NCBI GenBank assembly: GCA_035578155.1
Contig: JAPWDM010000001.1
Coordinates: forward strand, 75,582,972 to 75,646,971
Length of the DNA stretch: 64,000 bases
Direction of reading: 5' to 3'
Origin: Brachynemurus nebulosus
Lineage: Eukaryota > Arthropoda > Insecta > Neuroptera > Myrmeleontidae
Shown piece after piece: positions 23,097-33,928 of the stretch; within the stretch, counting starts at the first letter, position 1, and the number at the start of each line of letters is the position of its first letter. The position numbers and the translations under genes are program-made. The notes below the pieces were generated by a model. The model searched no databases. It had not been told where the DNA came from and saw only the letters and a list, made by a program, of their open reading frames with translations.

Positions 23097-23785
23097 CAAA
23101 AAATTATTACTAGCATTCCCATTTATCTGAGTACTTTTACCCTAATATTTTTTTGTATCAGAAGGCATACGGAATATAATATGGAATATGTTCATTTGTA
23201 TTTTTTACTATTATAAAAATTATTAAATATCTGAATTTATTTTACACAGCAATATTTAGCACGCAATTTGTGTTTATATTTATTAAATATACATAAATAA
23301 ACGACTTTTTATAAAAAAAAATTAAAATTCACGGAAGAAAATTATACTGAGTACGGTCCTGAATCGTGCAGGCCTCTTTTATCTCCCAAAATGTAAACGA
23401 ATGAGGTAACCTCCCAATATAGCAATCTTGAATCTTCATATAAGAAATACAACGTTAGCGTACTAGGCATACATCATAAATCACAAGGTAAGAAGTATCT
23501 ATTCAAGTTAGAGAGAATAAAAAGATTTTTTGGTCTTGTTTTTTACTTACTGATATTCGATTAGTCAAATATTGCAAATGGGTGTATGTTTCCAAAAACA
23601 CTAATACACACATATTAAATACATATTTGGTTTCGACAAATTTAAACTAAGATTCATCGGTCGCATTTACGTATTTTCTCTATGTCTAACAATATTATAT
23701 TTACTGCTATGATACAATTAAAAGAGGGAAACGTGTTTTTGTATATAAAATTAAAATTAGATATGTTTAAATACAGGTTACAAAC
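23097..23785. other. Interior of the chimeric transposon
   Basis: AT-rich; no supported gene. Confidence 0.4.
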
Positions 23786-23949
23786 TGTAATGTTCACTAG
23801 TAATCTATATTATGTAGTATACACTTGGCTCGCCAACGCACCACCACACTTGTTACCGGGCTGTTGTCCAGTACTCAACTGACTTCCTAGCCCGAACCTC
23901 GTGACGTATGCGCTCGAGACAAGGGTGCATTTCATCCACATACACTACA
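23786..23949 (-). repeat. 3' LTR of the gypsy element
   Basis: 164 bp. On plus it reads TGTAATGTTC...CACTACA, so both strands show TG..CA ends. Identical to 29385-29548. On minus it begins TGTAGTG after the polypurine tract. Confidence 0.96.
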
Positions 23950-23960
23950 TCCCTTCCTTA
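23950..23960 (-). other. Polypurine tract
   Basis: On minus AAGGAAGGGA directly abuts the 3' LTR; it would prime plus-strand DNA synthesis. Confidence 0.8.
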
Positions 23961-24073
23961 TTTTATTTTTAATAAACATTTAATAAAACTCAGTTTGTTA
24001 CTGTAAACATTTATTAATACTCAACTATTACAATTAATTATTTATTTGCATTTTATTATATTGGCTATCATTC

Positions 24074-27000
24074 TCAAGGACTCTCCCTATCATTCTCAAG
24101 GACTCTCCATTGTCCTTCAACCTTTTTTAGGTGTACTATATTTCTCCTAAGGACTTGTCCTGTTTTGTCATTTCTGACGTCCACATCTCCACCTACACTC
24201 TTTTCTACTGTATGTGGGACAGGGTCATAACTAAGACTTAATTTGTTGTCTCGATTCATGTTTTTTACATATACTTTATCTCCTGGTGCTAAGTCACATT
24301 CTTGTGCCTTCCTCTTCTTATCCATGTATTCTTTCCCCACCTCTTTCTTTCCTTTATCTCTATCTCTCACGTCCGGGTCCTCTAATCCATAGGACATATC
24401 CCCAACCATAGGGATTTTATCCCGAAATTGCCTTTTGAAGAAGAGTTCTGCCGGAGTCTTCCCGGTAACACTGTGAGGAGTGCTATTGTACATGACCATG
24501 TATTCTAGTAAGCTTTCCTGCCAGTTCTTCTTTTCAGCCTGACTTATTTTCAATCGTTTTAAAATGTCCCGGTTTTGACGCTCGACCTCGCCATTTTGCT
24601 GGGGCCAGTATGGGACTGTATTATGTAAAATTATATTTCTTTCTGAGCAGAAAAGTTTGAACTCCTCACTGCAGAATTGCTTCCCATTGTCAGCCGTAAT
24701 TGTTTTTGGATTACCTAACCGACTAAATATTTCCTTTAGATTTTTTATGATGTCTGTGCTGGTAATTTTACGAGATATTTTCACCTCTTTGTACCGACTA
24801 TAATAATCCACCACAACTAATATATGTTCACCCGTTGGAAGTGGGCCCATTAAATCAATGGCTATATCGACCCAGGGTTCATTTGGTAATTCTCGCCGTT
24901 TCATTGGATTCGGTGGATTTGGTGCCGAAACTAAGGTACAACCTTTGCAGGACTTTACTATTGTTTCGGCCTCTTTGTCATATTTTGGCCACCATACTTT
25001 AGTCCTAAGCCTAGCCTTCATTAGGACTATACCTGGATGTCCTTCATGGGCCGCCATGAGAACTTGGTTACGTAATTTCTTAGGGATTACTATTTTAGTT
25101 CCTCTCAATAAAATTCCTTCATAAAAACATAGTTCGTTTTGAAAAATTTTAAAATTTTTTACTTCTTCGTCCCATTTGTTATTATATAAACCTTCTCTCA
25201 CCTTCAAAATTTCATTATCATCTTTCGAGGATTCTATGATTTCTTTGAGTGATATGGCAACTGGTCTTGAGCTTTCTACGATTTCATGTATGTGGGTTTC
25301 TAGTGCATCTACCGATGATTTTTGTAGTTTGCACAGTCTGGATAAACAGTCGGCAATGTTTTCTTTGCCTGGTTTATAAATGACTTTAAACTTGTATGCC
25401 TGAAGGCGCAATATCCATCTTTCAATCCTAGCGCATGGTTTAGACTTGGGTCCAAATATGACCTCGAGTGGTTTATGGTCTGTTACCAGCTCAAAATCCT
25501 TGCCGTATAAGAATACATGAAAGTGCTCCACAGCCCAGACCAATGCCAAAGCTTCTTTTTCGGTTTGGCAATATCGTCTTTCGCAATCGGTCAGAGTTTT
25601 ATGGCCATAGGCAATGATTCGAGGTTGCTCTTTGTTATTGATTTGGACTAGTACACCACCTAATCCTACAGGGCTGGCGTCTGCAATTACCACAGTTCGG
25701 TCCTTGACATCATAATATCCTAAAGTGGGGATAGTGGATAGTGCCAACTTCAGTTTATTAAACACGATTTCTTGTTTTATTCCCCACAGTTCCTTTATTT
25801 CTTTTCCCTTTCCTTGCCTATTCCTTAGTAGTTCCTTTAACGGTTCACTTGTTGTTGCCAAATCTGGTATCCATTTTCCAACATAGTTTATTAACCCTAA
25901 AAAACTTTGCACTTCCCCTATGTTCGTAGGGGGTCTAAATTTTTGGATGGTTGAGACAAATTTCTCCAGCGGTTTAATTCCTTCATCAGATAGTTCGTGC
26001 CCTAGGAATTGAATTCTTTTTGTCCTCCATAAGCATTTATCCTTCCTCAGTACGGCGTTATTTTTTTTTAAGGTTTCCATAACTTTATCCAATCTTCGAT
26101 CATGCTCTTCTACATCCCTTCCATACACTAATATGTCATCTATGAAGTTAATGACCCCTTCGCATTCCACTAGCATTTGTTCCAAGGTTTTCTGAAATAT
26201 TTCTGGGGCGCATGTTATTCCAAACATGAGACGTTTATATCTAAACAATCCCTTGTGTGTGATGAAAGTCGTAATATGTCGTGAATTTGGATGTATCTCG
26301 ATTTGGTAAAAAGCATCTTTGATGTCCAGTTTGCTAAAATATTTGGCATCTTTAATTTTGGGTAATAACATGTCCATAGTGGGTAACGGATGATTCTCAC
26401 GTAAAATGGCCATATTTGCGCGTCTCATATCCACGCAGAGTCGAACTTCTCCATTATCTTTTAGGACAGGAACTAATGGAGAAACCCACTTTGAAGGGCC
26501 ATGGACTTCTTCAATAATATCCTTGTCAATTAATTCCTTAATTTTATTATTTACCTTCTCTTCTAAGGGTATAGGAATTCTCCTATAAGGCTGTGAAACT
26601 GGTTGCACCTTTTCATCTATTGGTATTTCAATTAAAACATCCTTGAACTTCGGGAATGCTGTTTCGGTTCCCATTTGGTTTACCTCGAGTCCTATTCTAA
26701 GAATTCCTATAGACATAGCTGTATCCTTCCCAAGTAGATTTCTCGTGCCGTCAGCAATAATGTAAAACGTAGCATTCTCTGATCTATCCGCTATCCGCAA
26801 ATTTGCGTCAAAAGATCCTATCAGTTTTAACGGTACGCTACTTCCGTAACCGAAGAAAGTTTTATTGGGGCTTTTAATCTGATTATACACCTGTACGCTA
26901 TGCCTTTTCATCTTTTGCCATGTTTCCTCTGTGATTAAGTTACATTTGCATCCAGAATCCACCAGCATTTTGACTTTTGATCCCCCAATATCGCATTCGA

Positions 27001-27907
27001 GCTCAGCATTTTCATCTATTCTAAACACATAATATATATCATCCGACTCCTTTTGATTTACTTGGTTAGCATTTCCTTTCTGATAATCAGTTTTAAGCTT
27101 CCTATAATTATTTTCCTTGTCCTGATTTGTTTGACGTTTCCTTTTCAAAGATGGTCTTGTTCTACAGTACTGCCTAAAATGTCCCCTCAGTCCACATTTT
27201 AAACAATCTTTCTCTCTTGCCGGGCATTTACTATCTTGTGAAGTATGTTTTATACTCCCACATCTTCCACATCCAGATTTTCCTACGTTTTTCTTACTGT
27301 CGTTCCTTTCTTTCTGTTTTGTCTCCACTCTATTAATATCTTGATTTGAACAGCTCCCACTACCGAATTCTTCCATTTGACGATTAACTGCCTCGAGACC
27401 ATTTGCTTCTGATACTATGTTGTCTAACGTCATTGAATCCCCTGTTTGCAAAATTTTCTTTCTAAGCTCCTTTGAGAAGCATTTTTCTGTTATTTGATCA
27501 ATGATTTGATCATCCTTATCTTTAAATTGACATTTATCCGCTTGTTGTCTTAAGCGGACTAAAAATTTTTCGAATTTCTCGTTAGGATCTTGTTTAATTA
27601 ACCGGAATAGGTGGCGTTCATATACTTTACTTTGTTTTGGTATAAAAAATTCATCCAGTTTCCTAATTGCTAGTTGAAATACGTCGATACCTTCTGCGGG
27701 TTCTACGTTAGCATCTGGAATATTATAAAAAATTTCTTGTAATTCTAATCCTCCAAAATGTAACAAGGTTGCCCTTTTCTTAACGTCCTTCTCGATACTT
27801 GACGCTTCCAGATAAATAAGGAGTGCCCGTTTCCAGCGTTCCCATCTTGAGCCTACAGATGTAGGTTCCCCTTCACACTCAAATTTCTCCAGAGCAGGTT
27901 GTGACAT
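24074..27907 (-). CDS. Gag-Pol polyprotein of gypsy element
   Basis: 1277 codons in one frame, starting at ATG 27907 (first in frame after the leader). Order: Gag capsid-like region (~1-200); two Cys-His knuckles (CGRCGSIKHTSQDSKC and CLKCGLRGHFRQYC, ~213-248); protease MLVDSGCKCNLI (DSG ~317); reverse transcriptase with CVDMRRAN, KLDIKDAFYQIEI and active site FIDDILVYG (~588); RNase H (ADASPVGLGG, TEKEALALVW, VTDHKPLEVIF); integrase zinc domain (HEGHPG...CKGC); integrase core with DLMGPLP, TADNGKQF and NGEVERQNRD. Gag and Pol are fused without frameshift. There is no envelope frame downstream. The protein resembles the insect K02A2.6-type gypsy group (from memory of the family). All catalytic motifs look intact. 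Confidence 0.95.
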   Translation of the reverse strand: MSQPALEKFECEGEPTSVGSRWERWKRALLIYLEASSIEKDVKKRATLLHFGGLELQEIFYNIPDANVEPAEGIDVFQLAIRKLDEFFIPKQSKVYERHLFRLIKQDPNEKFEKFLVRLRQQADKCQFKDKDDQIIDQITEKCFSKELRKKILQTGDSMTLDNIVSEANGLEAVNRQMEEFGSGSCSNQDINRVETKQKERNDSKKNVGKSGCGRCGSIKHTSQDSKCPAREKDCLKCGLRGHFRQYCRTRPSLKRKRQTNQDKENNYRKLKTDYQKGNANQVNQKESDDIYYVFRIDENAELECDIGGSKVKMLVDSGCKCNLITEETWQKMKRHSVQVYNQIKSPNKTFFGYGSSVPLKLIGSFDANLRIADRSENATFYIIADGTRNLLGKDTAMSIGILRIGLEVNQMGTETAFPKFKDVLIEIPIDEKVQPVSQPYRRIPIPLEEKVNNKIKELIDKDIIEEVHGPSKWVSPLVPVLKDNGEVRLCVDMRRANMAILRENHPLPTMDMLLPKIKDAKYFSKLDIKDAFYQIEIHPNSRHITTFITHKGLFRYKRLMFGITCAPEIFQKTLEQMLVECEGVINFIDDILVYGRDVEEHDRRLDKVMETLKKNNAVLRKDKCLWRTKRIQFLGHELSDEGIKPLEKFVSTIQKFRPPTNIGEVQSFLGLINYVGKWIPDLATTSEPLKELLRNRQGKGKEIKELWGIKQEIVFNKLKLALSTIPTLGYYDVKDRTVVIADASPVGLGGVLVQINNKEQPRIIAYGHKTLTDCERRYCQTEKEALALVWAVEHFHVFLYGKDFELVTDHKPLEVIFGPKSKPCARIERWILRLQAYKFKVIYKPGKENIADCLSRLCKLQKSSVDALETHIHEIVESSRPVAISLKEIIESSKDDNEILKVREGLYNNKWDEEVKNFKIFQNELCFYEGILLRGTKIVIPKKLRNQVLMAAHEGHPGIVLMKARLRTKVWWPKYDKEAETIVKSCKGCTLVSAPNPPNPMKRRELPNEPWVDIAIDLMGPLPTGEHILVVVDYYSRYKEVKISRKITSTDIIKNLKEIFSRLGNPKTITADNGKQFCSEEFKLFCSERNIILHNTVPYWPQQNGEVERQNRDILKRLKISQAEKKNWQESLLEYMVMYNSTPHSVTGKTPAELFFKRQFRDKIPMVGDMSYGLEDPDVRDRDKGKKEVGKEYMDKKRKAQECDLAPGDKVYVKNMNRDNKLSLSYDPVPHTVEKSVGGDVDVRNDKTGQVLRRNIVHLKKVEGQWRVLENDRESP

Positions 27908-28120
27908 GTTGCAATTGTAAGTTACCTAAAACCAATCAATTGAATGATCAAACTCGGAATCGTTTGCTTGAAATTAGTTTAATGATTAAAATACTTTGCT
28001 TGGACACTTATGCCAGTTTAGTGGCCAAAGTACTCTAATGACAAGCATCCTGAACAGCGGATACTGTCGGATATCCGACTAATCTGATAACTTTATTTCT
28101 AACTGAAAAACTGGGTAGAA

Positions 28121-28421
28121 GTCAATTTAATGACCAGGCTTTGCCTGCTTTTTTTTTTTTTTTTTGAGTCAATTTAATGACCAGGCCTTGCCTGCTACGT
28201 ATTTTTTTTTTTTTTTTTTTTGAGTCAATTTAATGACCAAGCTTTGCCTGCTTTTTTTTTTTTTTGAGTCAATTTAATGACCAGGCCTTGCCTGCTACGT
28301 ATTTTTTTTTTTTTTTTGAGTCAATTTAATGACCAGGCTTTGCCTGCTTTTATTTTTTCCTTTTCCTTTTTTTTTTTTTTTTTTTTTTGGAGTCAATTTA
28401 ATGACCAGGCCTTGCCTGCTT
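28121..28421 (-). repeat. Six-copy minisatellite in the gypsy leader
   Basis: The unit GTCAATTTAATGACCAGGCY + TTGCCTGC starts at 28121, 28168, 28224, 28268, 28320 and 28392. Units are separated by pure T runs (A runs in the element RNA) of variable length. Some spacers carry TACGTA or CTTTTCC. Confidence 0.93.
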
Positions 28422-29365
28422 GTAATATTTTTTTTTTTGAGAGTAAAAAATTAACTGATACTATACATAAGCACAATAGGACTATTGGAAAGAAATAAAA
28501 TCCGAAATAGTTAAATGGCACTTCATTTTATTTTATTATTTATTTATTTATTTATTTATTTATTAAGGGACTATTGTATTATTAAGAGAATTAGGAACTA
28601 AACGTATCTAAGAATGTAAATCCGTTCGTCAGTTTGCAGTTAATCCTTTACGATTTACTGTAATTTAAATAAATGGTCAAATAAATATTGTTTGTTGACG
28701 CTTTGAAGTGTCAACACCGATTTATCCTTAAGCTCACGACAATAAATACAATAAATTTTAATATAAAATTCAAAATATTTTTGATAGGATAATCTTTTAA
28801 ATAATATTTCCTAACTACACAATATTTCCAACTGTAAATTTGGAAATCAATCATACCGTATAGTATATTTGTATCAATAATTTATTATCATTATCATTAT
28901 TATTATAACTACCGTTACCATTATTATTATTATAAATATTACTATTATATACCTATGTTAACTTTCAAAACAATCGCCACTATATGTTAAAAATTTGGTT
29001 GATTTGATTACCTACATACAAATAGTTTAAAGATATTTCCAAGAAGGCTGTGTATGAGAACACAAGTACATATAAACACTGTACGCGCCAAGTGTCCGTT
29101 AACCAACATGTTACAATACATACAGTGTATACTTAAGACACCCCAATCTATATATGTATGCATAGCACACAACAAATGGCCATGGTCAATAAGAAAAATA
29201 TATCAATTATGCGTGTAATACATATATACATATATACATATTACTTTTTTTTTTCACTGTTTAATTTAAAATGGCTCGTAGCTCAAAAATTAATGAATAG
29301 TGGTAAAATGCTTAAATAATAATAATGCTTACGACTGTTATTTCCCTTTTTCTTGAAATTTTATT

Positions 29366-29382
29366 TTTTTCACTCGTCGCCA
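29366..29382 (-). other. Primer-binding site of gypsy element
   Basis: On minus, two bases after the 5' LTR, TGGCGACGAGTG begins. TGGCGAC starts are used by tRNA-primed insect gypsy elements; I cannot fix the tRNA. Confidence 0.6.
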
Positions 29383-29384
29383 CA

Positions 29385-29548
29385 TGTAATGTTCACTAGT
29401 AATCTATATTATGTAGTATACACTTGGCTCGCCAACGCACCACCACACTTGTTACCGGGCTGTTGTCCAGTACTCAACTGACTTCCTAGCCCGAACCTCG
29501 TGACGTATGCGCTCGAGACAAGGGTGCATTTCATCCACATACACTACA
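29385..29548 (-). repeat. 5' LTR of the gypsy element
   Basis: 164 bp, identical to 23786-23949. It should hold the promoter on minus. Confidence 0.96.
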
Positions 29549-29775
29549 CAAACAATACTTACATTTCTGATATTTTATAAGCTTTAGCAGCGAACATACA
29601 AAGGTAAGTAAATTTACTTTTTTTTTAAATATAAAAATTTCTATTTTTTGAACTTTAAGTACTTTTTTAATTGTATCAATTAATTTTTGCCAATTAACGA
29701 AATTATAAAATACAACTAACTACACGATGAAATAAGTAATTTTTGTAAATGCATTCTCAAAAAAAATATTGAACC

Positions 29776-29836
29776 GCCACTGGAATTTGAAAAGTGCGAC
29801 TTTGACCTTGGAGAGCCCCCGTCCAGTCGCATTTAT
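29776..29836. repeat. Conserved ~60 bp repeat, copy 1
   Basis: ACCGCCACTGGAATTTGAA, then AGTGCGACTTTGACCTTGGA, then GCCCCC. Nearly the same order is found at 53403-53466, where it lies 3' of a pogo-type helix-turn-helix relic. It may be the 3' end of a pogo/Tigger element, which would fit the pogo remnant at 22029. Confidence 0.7.
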
Positions 29837-30296
29837 CAAGGTTGTGCTGTATTAAAAAAAAAGATTTATATTTGTACCTTCAAAGATTATTTTATTCAAA
29901 TCACTTATCTTCAAATTCTTAAGATGATCAATTATTGTTTTTAAAATTTTATGTTATTAAATGTTTCTTTTTAAATTTTTTGAAAACGAAATAAAAATTG
30001 ATATTTAAATATTTCAAAGAAATTTTGCTTTTTCGAAAAAGGTAATTTATTAAATAATGTTACTGGTCAAAAATTTTGAGATAAAAACTGATTTTTAAAA
30101 ATTTTTACGTTCGCTAAATGAACAGATATCAAAATATTTTCTTACTTAAATGCAAACATTTAAAAATTTGAAGCATTATTTATTGTTTCTAACTTTTGGT
30201 GGTCACTGGTTAACTATAGAGATATAAATCAGCTAATTTATTTTAGAAAGAGAAGAGTAATAATAAAAAGAGACAAATCAAAGGGGAGGCCATGAT
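29837..30296. other. Right interior of the chimeric transposon
   Basis: AT-rich, no frame; leads into the right inverted end at 30297-30320. Confidence 0.4.
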
Positions 30297-30320
30297 ATTT
30301 TTTTAGTCTCAACACCACAG

Positions 30321-31511
30321 TACGGCGCCAATCTTTTCAAATGATTGTATAAAAACAAAAGCGAAAAAAAAACTACGACAAGCACAGAGATTCATATTAT
30401 TGAAAATTACACGGGCATACAGAACAACTTCTACAAATGCTCTCATTTCCCTTTCTAATGTTTTGCCAATTGATTTGAAAATAAAAAGCATTGCCAGCTA
30501 GCACAGGTTAAAAAACAACTAGAGAAGTTAGAAGAACAATGGGCTCAACTTCAATAACAATAGACACAAAAATTCTTTCAAGAGATCTAGATCATCCGAG
30601 TCAACGAACAAGAATAAACACATTAATTAGAGATGGGAGAGCACCTAACATAGAAGTTGAATACGTGCAGAATGAACTTTACATCTTCACTAATGGCAGC
30701 AAAATAGAGGGTAGTGTCGGATCAGGTGTTGCAATGTTCAAAGACGGAGCACTAATAAAACCCTAAAGAGAAAATTAAGTAACTGCTGCTCAGTATACCA
30801 AGCAGAAGCATTTGCAATGTATTCCCCTTTAATTGAATTGAACAATTATTTAACAGATACGAGGAAGATAAATATTTACGCATACTCACAAAGTCTCTGC
30901 TTGGCTCTAAAGGATTTTAATCCAAAGAATCAATTAATAGTAAGCATTCAAAACGAAATAAGAAAAATCAATCGAATACACAAGATTAGCACCAACATAG
31001 AATGGGTACGGGGGCACGCAAACTATGTAGGGAACGAAATAGTTGACAAACTGGCCAAGGAAGCCGCCTTAGGTGAAGAAGTGGAAAGCTACAGCACGAT
31101 ACCATACTCTAGACTCAAGCGAGTAATACGAGAGAGGATCTATCTTGAATGGCAAAATGAATACTCCAACAGCTCAGTCGGCAAAATTACAAAAAAATTC
31201 TTTCCTAATATAATAGAATCAAAAGAGATACTCAATTCAATTAACATGGATTTTTTTACCACACAGATACTTACTGGTCATGGAGCTCTCAAATTGTACT
31301 TGAAGCGATTTCATATAACAAACGATGATACTTGTCCCTGCAACGGTAATTCCCACAAAATGTGGAACATGTAATAAATGAATGCGAAATATTCACTAGG
31401 GAAAGACTGAAAGTGGGCTTATTTCAAGATGTTAGTCAATGGAGTGAAATGCTACAGGAAGAAACAACTAAGTTAAGATTTCTACAATTCATTAAGAAAA
31501 TTGGAAAATGA
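30321..31511 (+). pseudogene. LINE C-terminal region: thumb, RNase H and Cys-His tail
   Basis: Directly continues the frame interrupted at 20915. It reads KLRQAQRFILLKITRAYRTT and ALISLSNVLPIDLKIKSIAS (typical post-RT block), then a stop. The RNase H domain starts with ELYIFTNGSKIEGSVGSGVA (a catalytic Asp is replaced by Asn in FTNGS), then VYQAEAFAM (Glu). IYAYSQSLCLAL stands where the family has Asp, and WVRGHANYVGNEIVDKLAK follows (His, Asp). The end has CPCNGNSH...HVINECEIFTRERL, the usual Cys-His knuckle, and stops at 31509-31511. Several stops and substitutions make it inactive. Confidence 0.85.
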
Positions 31512-31701
31512 GCCTTCGAAAAAAACAAGAATTTATAAAATTTACAATATCACAAGGATACCTACTATATTTAATCTATATATTTATATATCATAATTCA
31601 CTGTAAAATACAATGAAAATCTGTAATATAATATAGAATGTAATTTTTACGCACCTGGATAAACCATATGGTAACCAGGTAAAATAAAGTATCAATTATT
31701 A

Positions 31702-31718
31702 TTAATACTAGCCGTACC
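31702..31718. repeat. 17 bp target-site duplication of the LINE, right copy
   Basis: Identical to 20009-20025. Overlaps the Helitron 3' terminus (CTAG at 31708-31711). Confidence 0.88.
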
Positions 31719-32455
31719 CATGACGTTGTTCACGCGAAACGTTGAGTAGTTTCTTTTTCCAATTTGTAGTTTCTTGCAACACAAAATGCATTAAATTGTC
31801 TCCAAATTGACAATTGTGTGTTTATTGTATTTTTCGGTATACAATTAGCAACATTTTCTTTGATTTCAGATTCAGAAAAATTTCGAAACCGATAGTACAA
31901 TATTCAATTTATTTACATTACATTTTGTTACTATAGTTATGAAATTATGAAATATGTAAATTTACGTAAAGTGTGTACATGCTCAAAATGGTTTTTCCAT
32001 TTTCACATGGGAATGGACATTTTTTCAAAGTGAAAAGTATCTTAAATGTTGATCCAGATAAAAATTTATCATCACACCAAATTTCATTAAAATTCGTCCA
32101 GTAGTTTTTATGTAATGTGTGTACAAAGTATATGCTCAAAATAGTTTTTCCATTTTCCCGTGGGAATGAGACATTTTAAAATGTACGTATATCTTAATAA
32201 AAAAAAAAAGTATCTTAGGTGTTGACCCAGGTAATAAGTTATCATCACACCAAATTTCGTTAAAATCCGTCCAGTAGTTTTTACGTGATGCGTGAACAGA
32301 CAGACAGACAGAAAGACAGAAAGATAGACAGACAAAAATTTTAAAAATCGCTGTTTTGATATCTACATCGATAACTATTTACAGTACCAGTACAATTTTC
32401 AAAAAATATTCTATGTACAGAAACGGTCTCGTTACAGTTTTATTATATGTATAGA
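31708..32455 (-). mobile_element. Non-autonomous Helitron (minus orientation)
   Basis: On minus it starts TCTATACATATAATAAAACT after an A and ends ...GGGTACGGCTAG before a T, the TC...CTRR ends and A/T target of Helitrons. The body holds phrases common in insect Helitrons (CACACCAAATTTC, TCCAGTAGTTTTTACGTGA, GACAGACAGACAGA). No Rep/Hel frame; 748 bp. Confidence 0.75.
31963..32290. repeat. ~160 bp tandem duplication inside the Helitron
   Basis: The block with GTTTTTCCATTTT, ATGGGAATG / GTGGGAATG, AGTATCTTA, ATCATCACACCAAATTTC and CGTCCAGTAGTTTTTA occurs twice in order, with moderate divergence. Confidence 0.8.
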
Positions 32456-33928
32456 TGTATAGATTTATGGATTCATTATTTCAAAATGACAACAAACGGA
32501 CAATGGGTGATTTCATAGAACTCCATTTTTATTTCTTGTAATTCATTTCGTTAAGAAAATTGAACAAATGTGGTATACAATAAGTTGTGGTATACCATGA
32601 TAATCGTTTAGATCTTGTTCATATAAAGTTTTTGCTAAATATCTTATTGCAATCATTATTTGAGTAGAGGCATTAACTCTCTCCGGGATTATTATTAATA
32701 CATTTTTTGCATATTTCGTTTGATTTCGTTCTACGCCCAATTACGTACTACGTTCAATTTTTTTCACTTCAAAACTTTCTTCGTTTACATTAATTTCATT
32801 CATTTTAATTGTTTATATTTTAATAACAAGAATCCAATACTTGAAATAATGGGAAACTATTTTAAAATACGCATATTTATGTATTATGCATGTATATAAT
32901 TTTAATTTTTAAAAATAATGCCGAAAATCGTTAGAAAAAATTAATTTAATATTTGTTCTCAAAATTTGCGCGAAAAAATTCATTAGCTTCAGTTACGTCA
33001 CATTCACTAGATAGCAACAGATGTCATGTAACTAAGAAAAAAAACTGTTTATTTTTCTTATAACTAGGAAAAAAATTGCTGATTTTTAAAAAAATTAATT
33101 AAATTCAAATTAATTTCCATAGATATGTTTGCTAACCGGAATTTACGTGGGGACCCTAGTGGCGACAGTGTTGAAATGTAAGAGAAAGCAACGTCACAGC
33201 CCATTTTTGCTGACGTAATTTATAGCTGAAAAATACTATCTTTTTAAAATTAAATAATGATAGTTAGAATGAATTAACATAATAAATTGCTGTCTTTTAT
33301 TATCAATTTTCATTAAAATTTGTTTTTATTGTTTTTCTTTGATACTGTCAAATACGCCATTGTCAAATGCGTACATAGAATTACTATTATTAAAAAATAA
33401 TATTAAAAATTATTATTACCATAGAAATAGTGTTTAAAATAGTGTAAAACATGGGTTAAATTGATTTTAAATTTTAAAATACTACTAAGCTTAAAATGAT
33501 TTTAGTATTATTTTAAGTGGGTTCATTAATACGACAAAACACTAATAGCATACAAAAACAAAGTTTTTCTACGCTTACTATTAAAAGTAACATTTTGTGC
33601 ACGGCTAACTATATGTAAAAATTAACAATTGCCCACACAGTGCGGAAAAGAGCGTGCGAAATAATTTCCCACGGCTTAATGTAATGAAAAAGGAGGCTAT
33701 TCCGTTAATTTAATATATAATACTATGATAATATATATCAATAATTCTAAAAATATACATATGTATGTTGATTATCTATTATTGTTTCCATAGTTTCAAA
33801 GTATGCTTTGGCAAAAATTTGAACATTTTACCACTGACTGACATTATAAATTTAAAAAATTTTTACTATTTATTATTTAAATAAATATTAATATAAATTT
33901 TACAAAAAAATGTGTTCATAGAAAAAGT
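32456..33928. other. Intronic AT-rich DNA
   Basis: No gene seen. TTACGTCAC / TGACGTAA words occur near 32993 and 33215. An ATTTTAAAAT-rich patch at 33440-33530 resembles 19495-19620. Confidence 0.4.

Larger units (their letters stand above)
27908..29384 (-). other. Leader (5' untranslated region) of gypsy element
   Basis: About 1.48 kb between the primer site and gag, with no long frame. It contains the poly(A)-spaced minisatellite at 28121-28421 and a TTTA repeat near 28530-28565. The rest is AT-rich. Confidence 0.7.
23786..29548 (-). mobile_element. Gypsy/Ty3 LTR retrotransposon, complete and young
   Basis: The two 164 bp LTRs are identical by eye, and the insertion is flanked by a CAAAC duplication (23781-23785, 29549-29553). 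The order on minus is LTR, primer-binding site, ~1.5 kb leader with tandem repeats, one gag-pol frame, polypurine tract, LTR. There is no envelope-like frame. Identical LTRs and an open frame argue for very recent insertion. Confidence 0.96.
20916..30320 (+). mobile_element. TA-flanked mariner/pogo chimeric DNA transposon splitting the LINE
   Basis: The inverted ends CTGTCGTATTGAGACTAAAA (left) and, on minus, CTGTGGTGTTGAGACTAAAA are flanked by TA (20914-20915, 30321-30322). Without the gypsy insertion it is ~3.64 kb. It carries the first half of a mariner/Tc1-type transposase fused to the last part of a pogo/Tigger-type transposase. It also has a TTAA-flanked MITE and the complete gypsy element inside. 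Restoration of the LINE frame across the TA supports the boundaries. Confidence 0.85.
20026..31701 (+). mobile_element. 5'-truncated I/R1-like LINE, split by nested elements
   Basis: Two halves of one non-LTR retrotransposon lie at 20026-20915 (reverse transcriptase) and 30321-31701 (thumb, RNase H, Cys-His tail, 3' UTR). Removing 20916-30322 restores the reading frame exactly at a TA. Identical 17 bp repeats bound it. Native length is about 2.27 kb, so the 5' part (ORF1, endonuclease) was never inserted. The tail ends in an AATAAAG/ATTATTA-rich run. Confidence 0.87.

Noticed and set aside
24858..26588. Plus-strand frames opposite gag-pol
   Set aside because: Antisense shadows of the gypsy coding frame.
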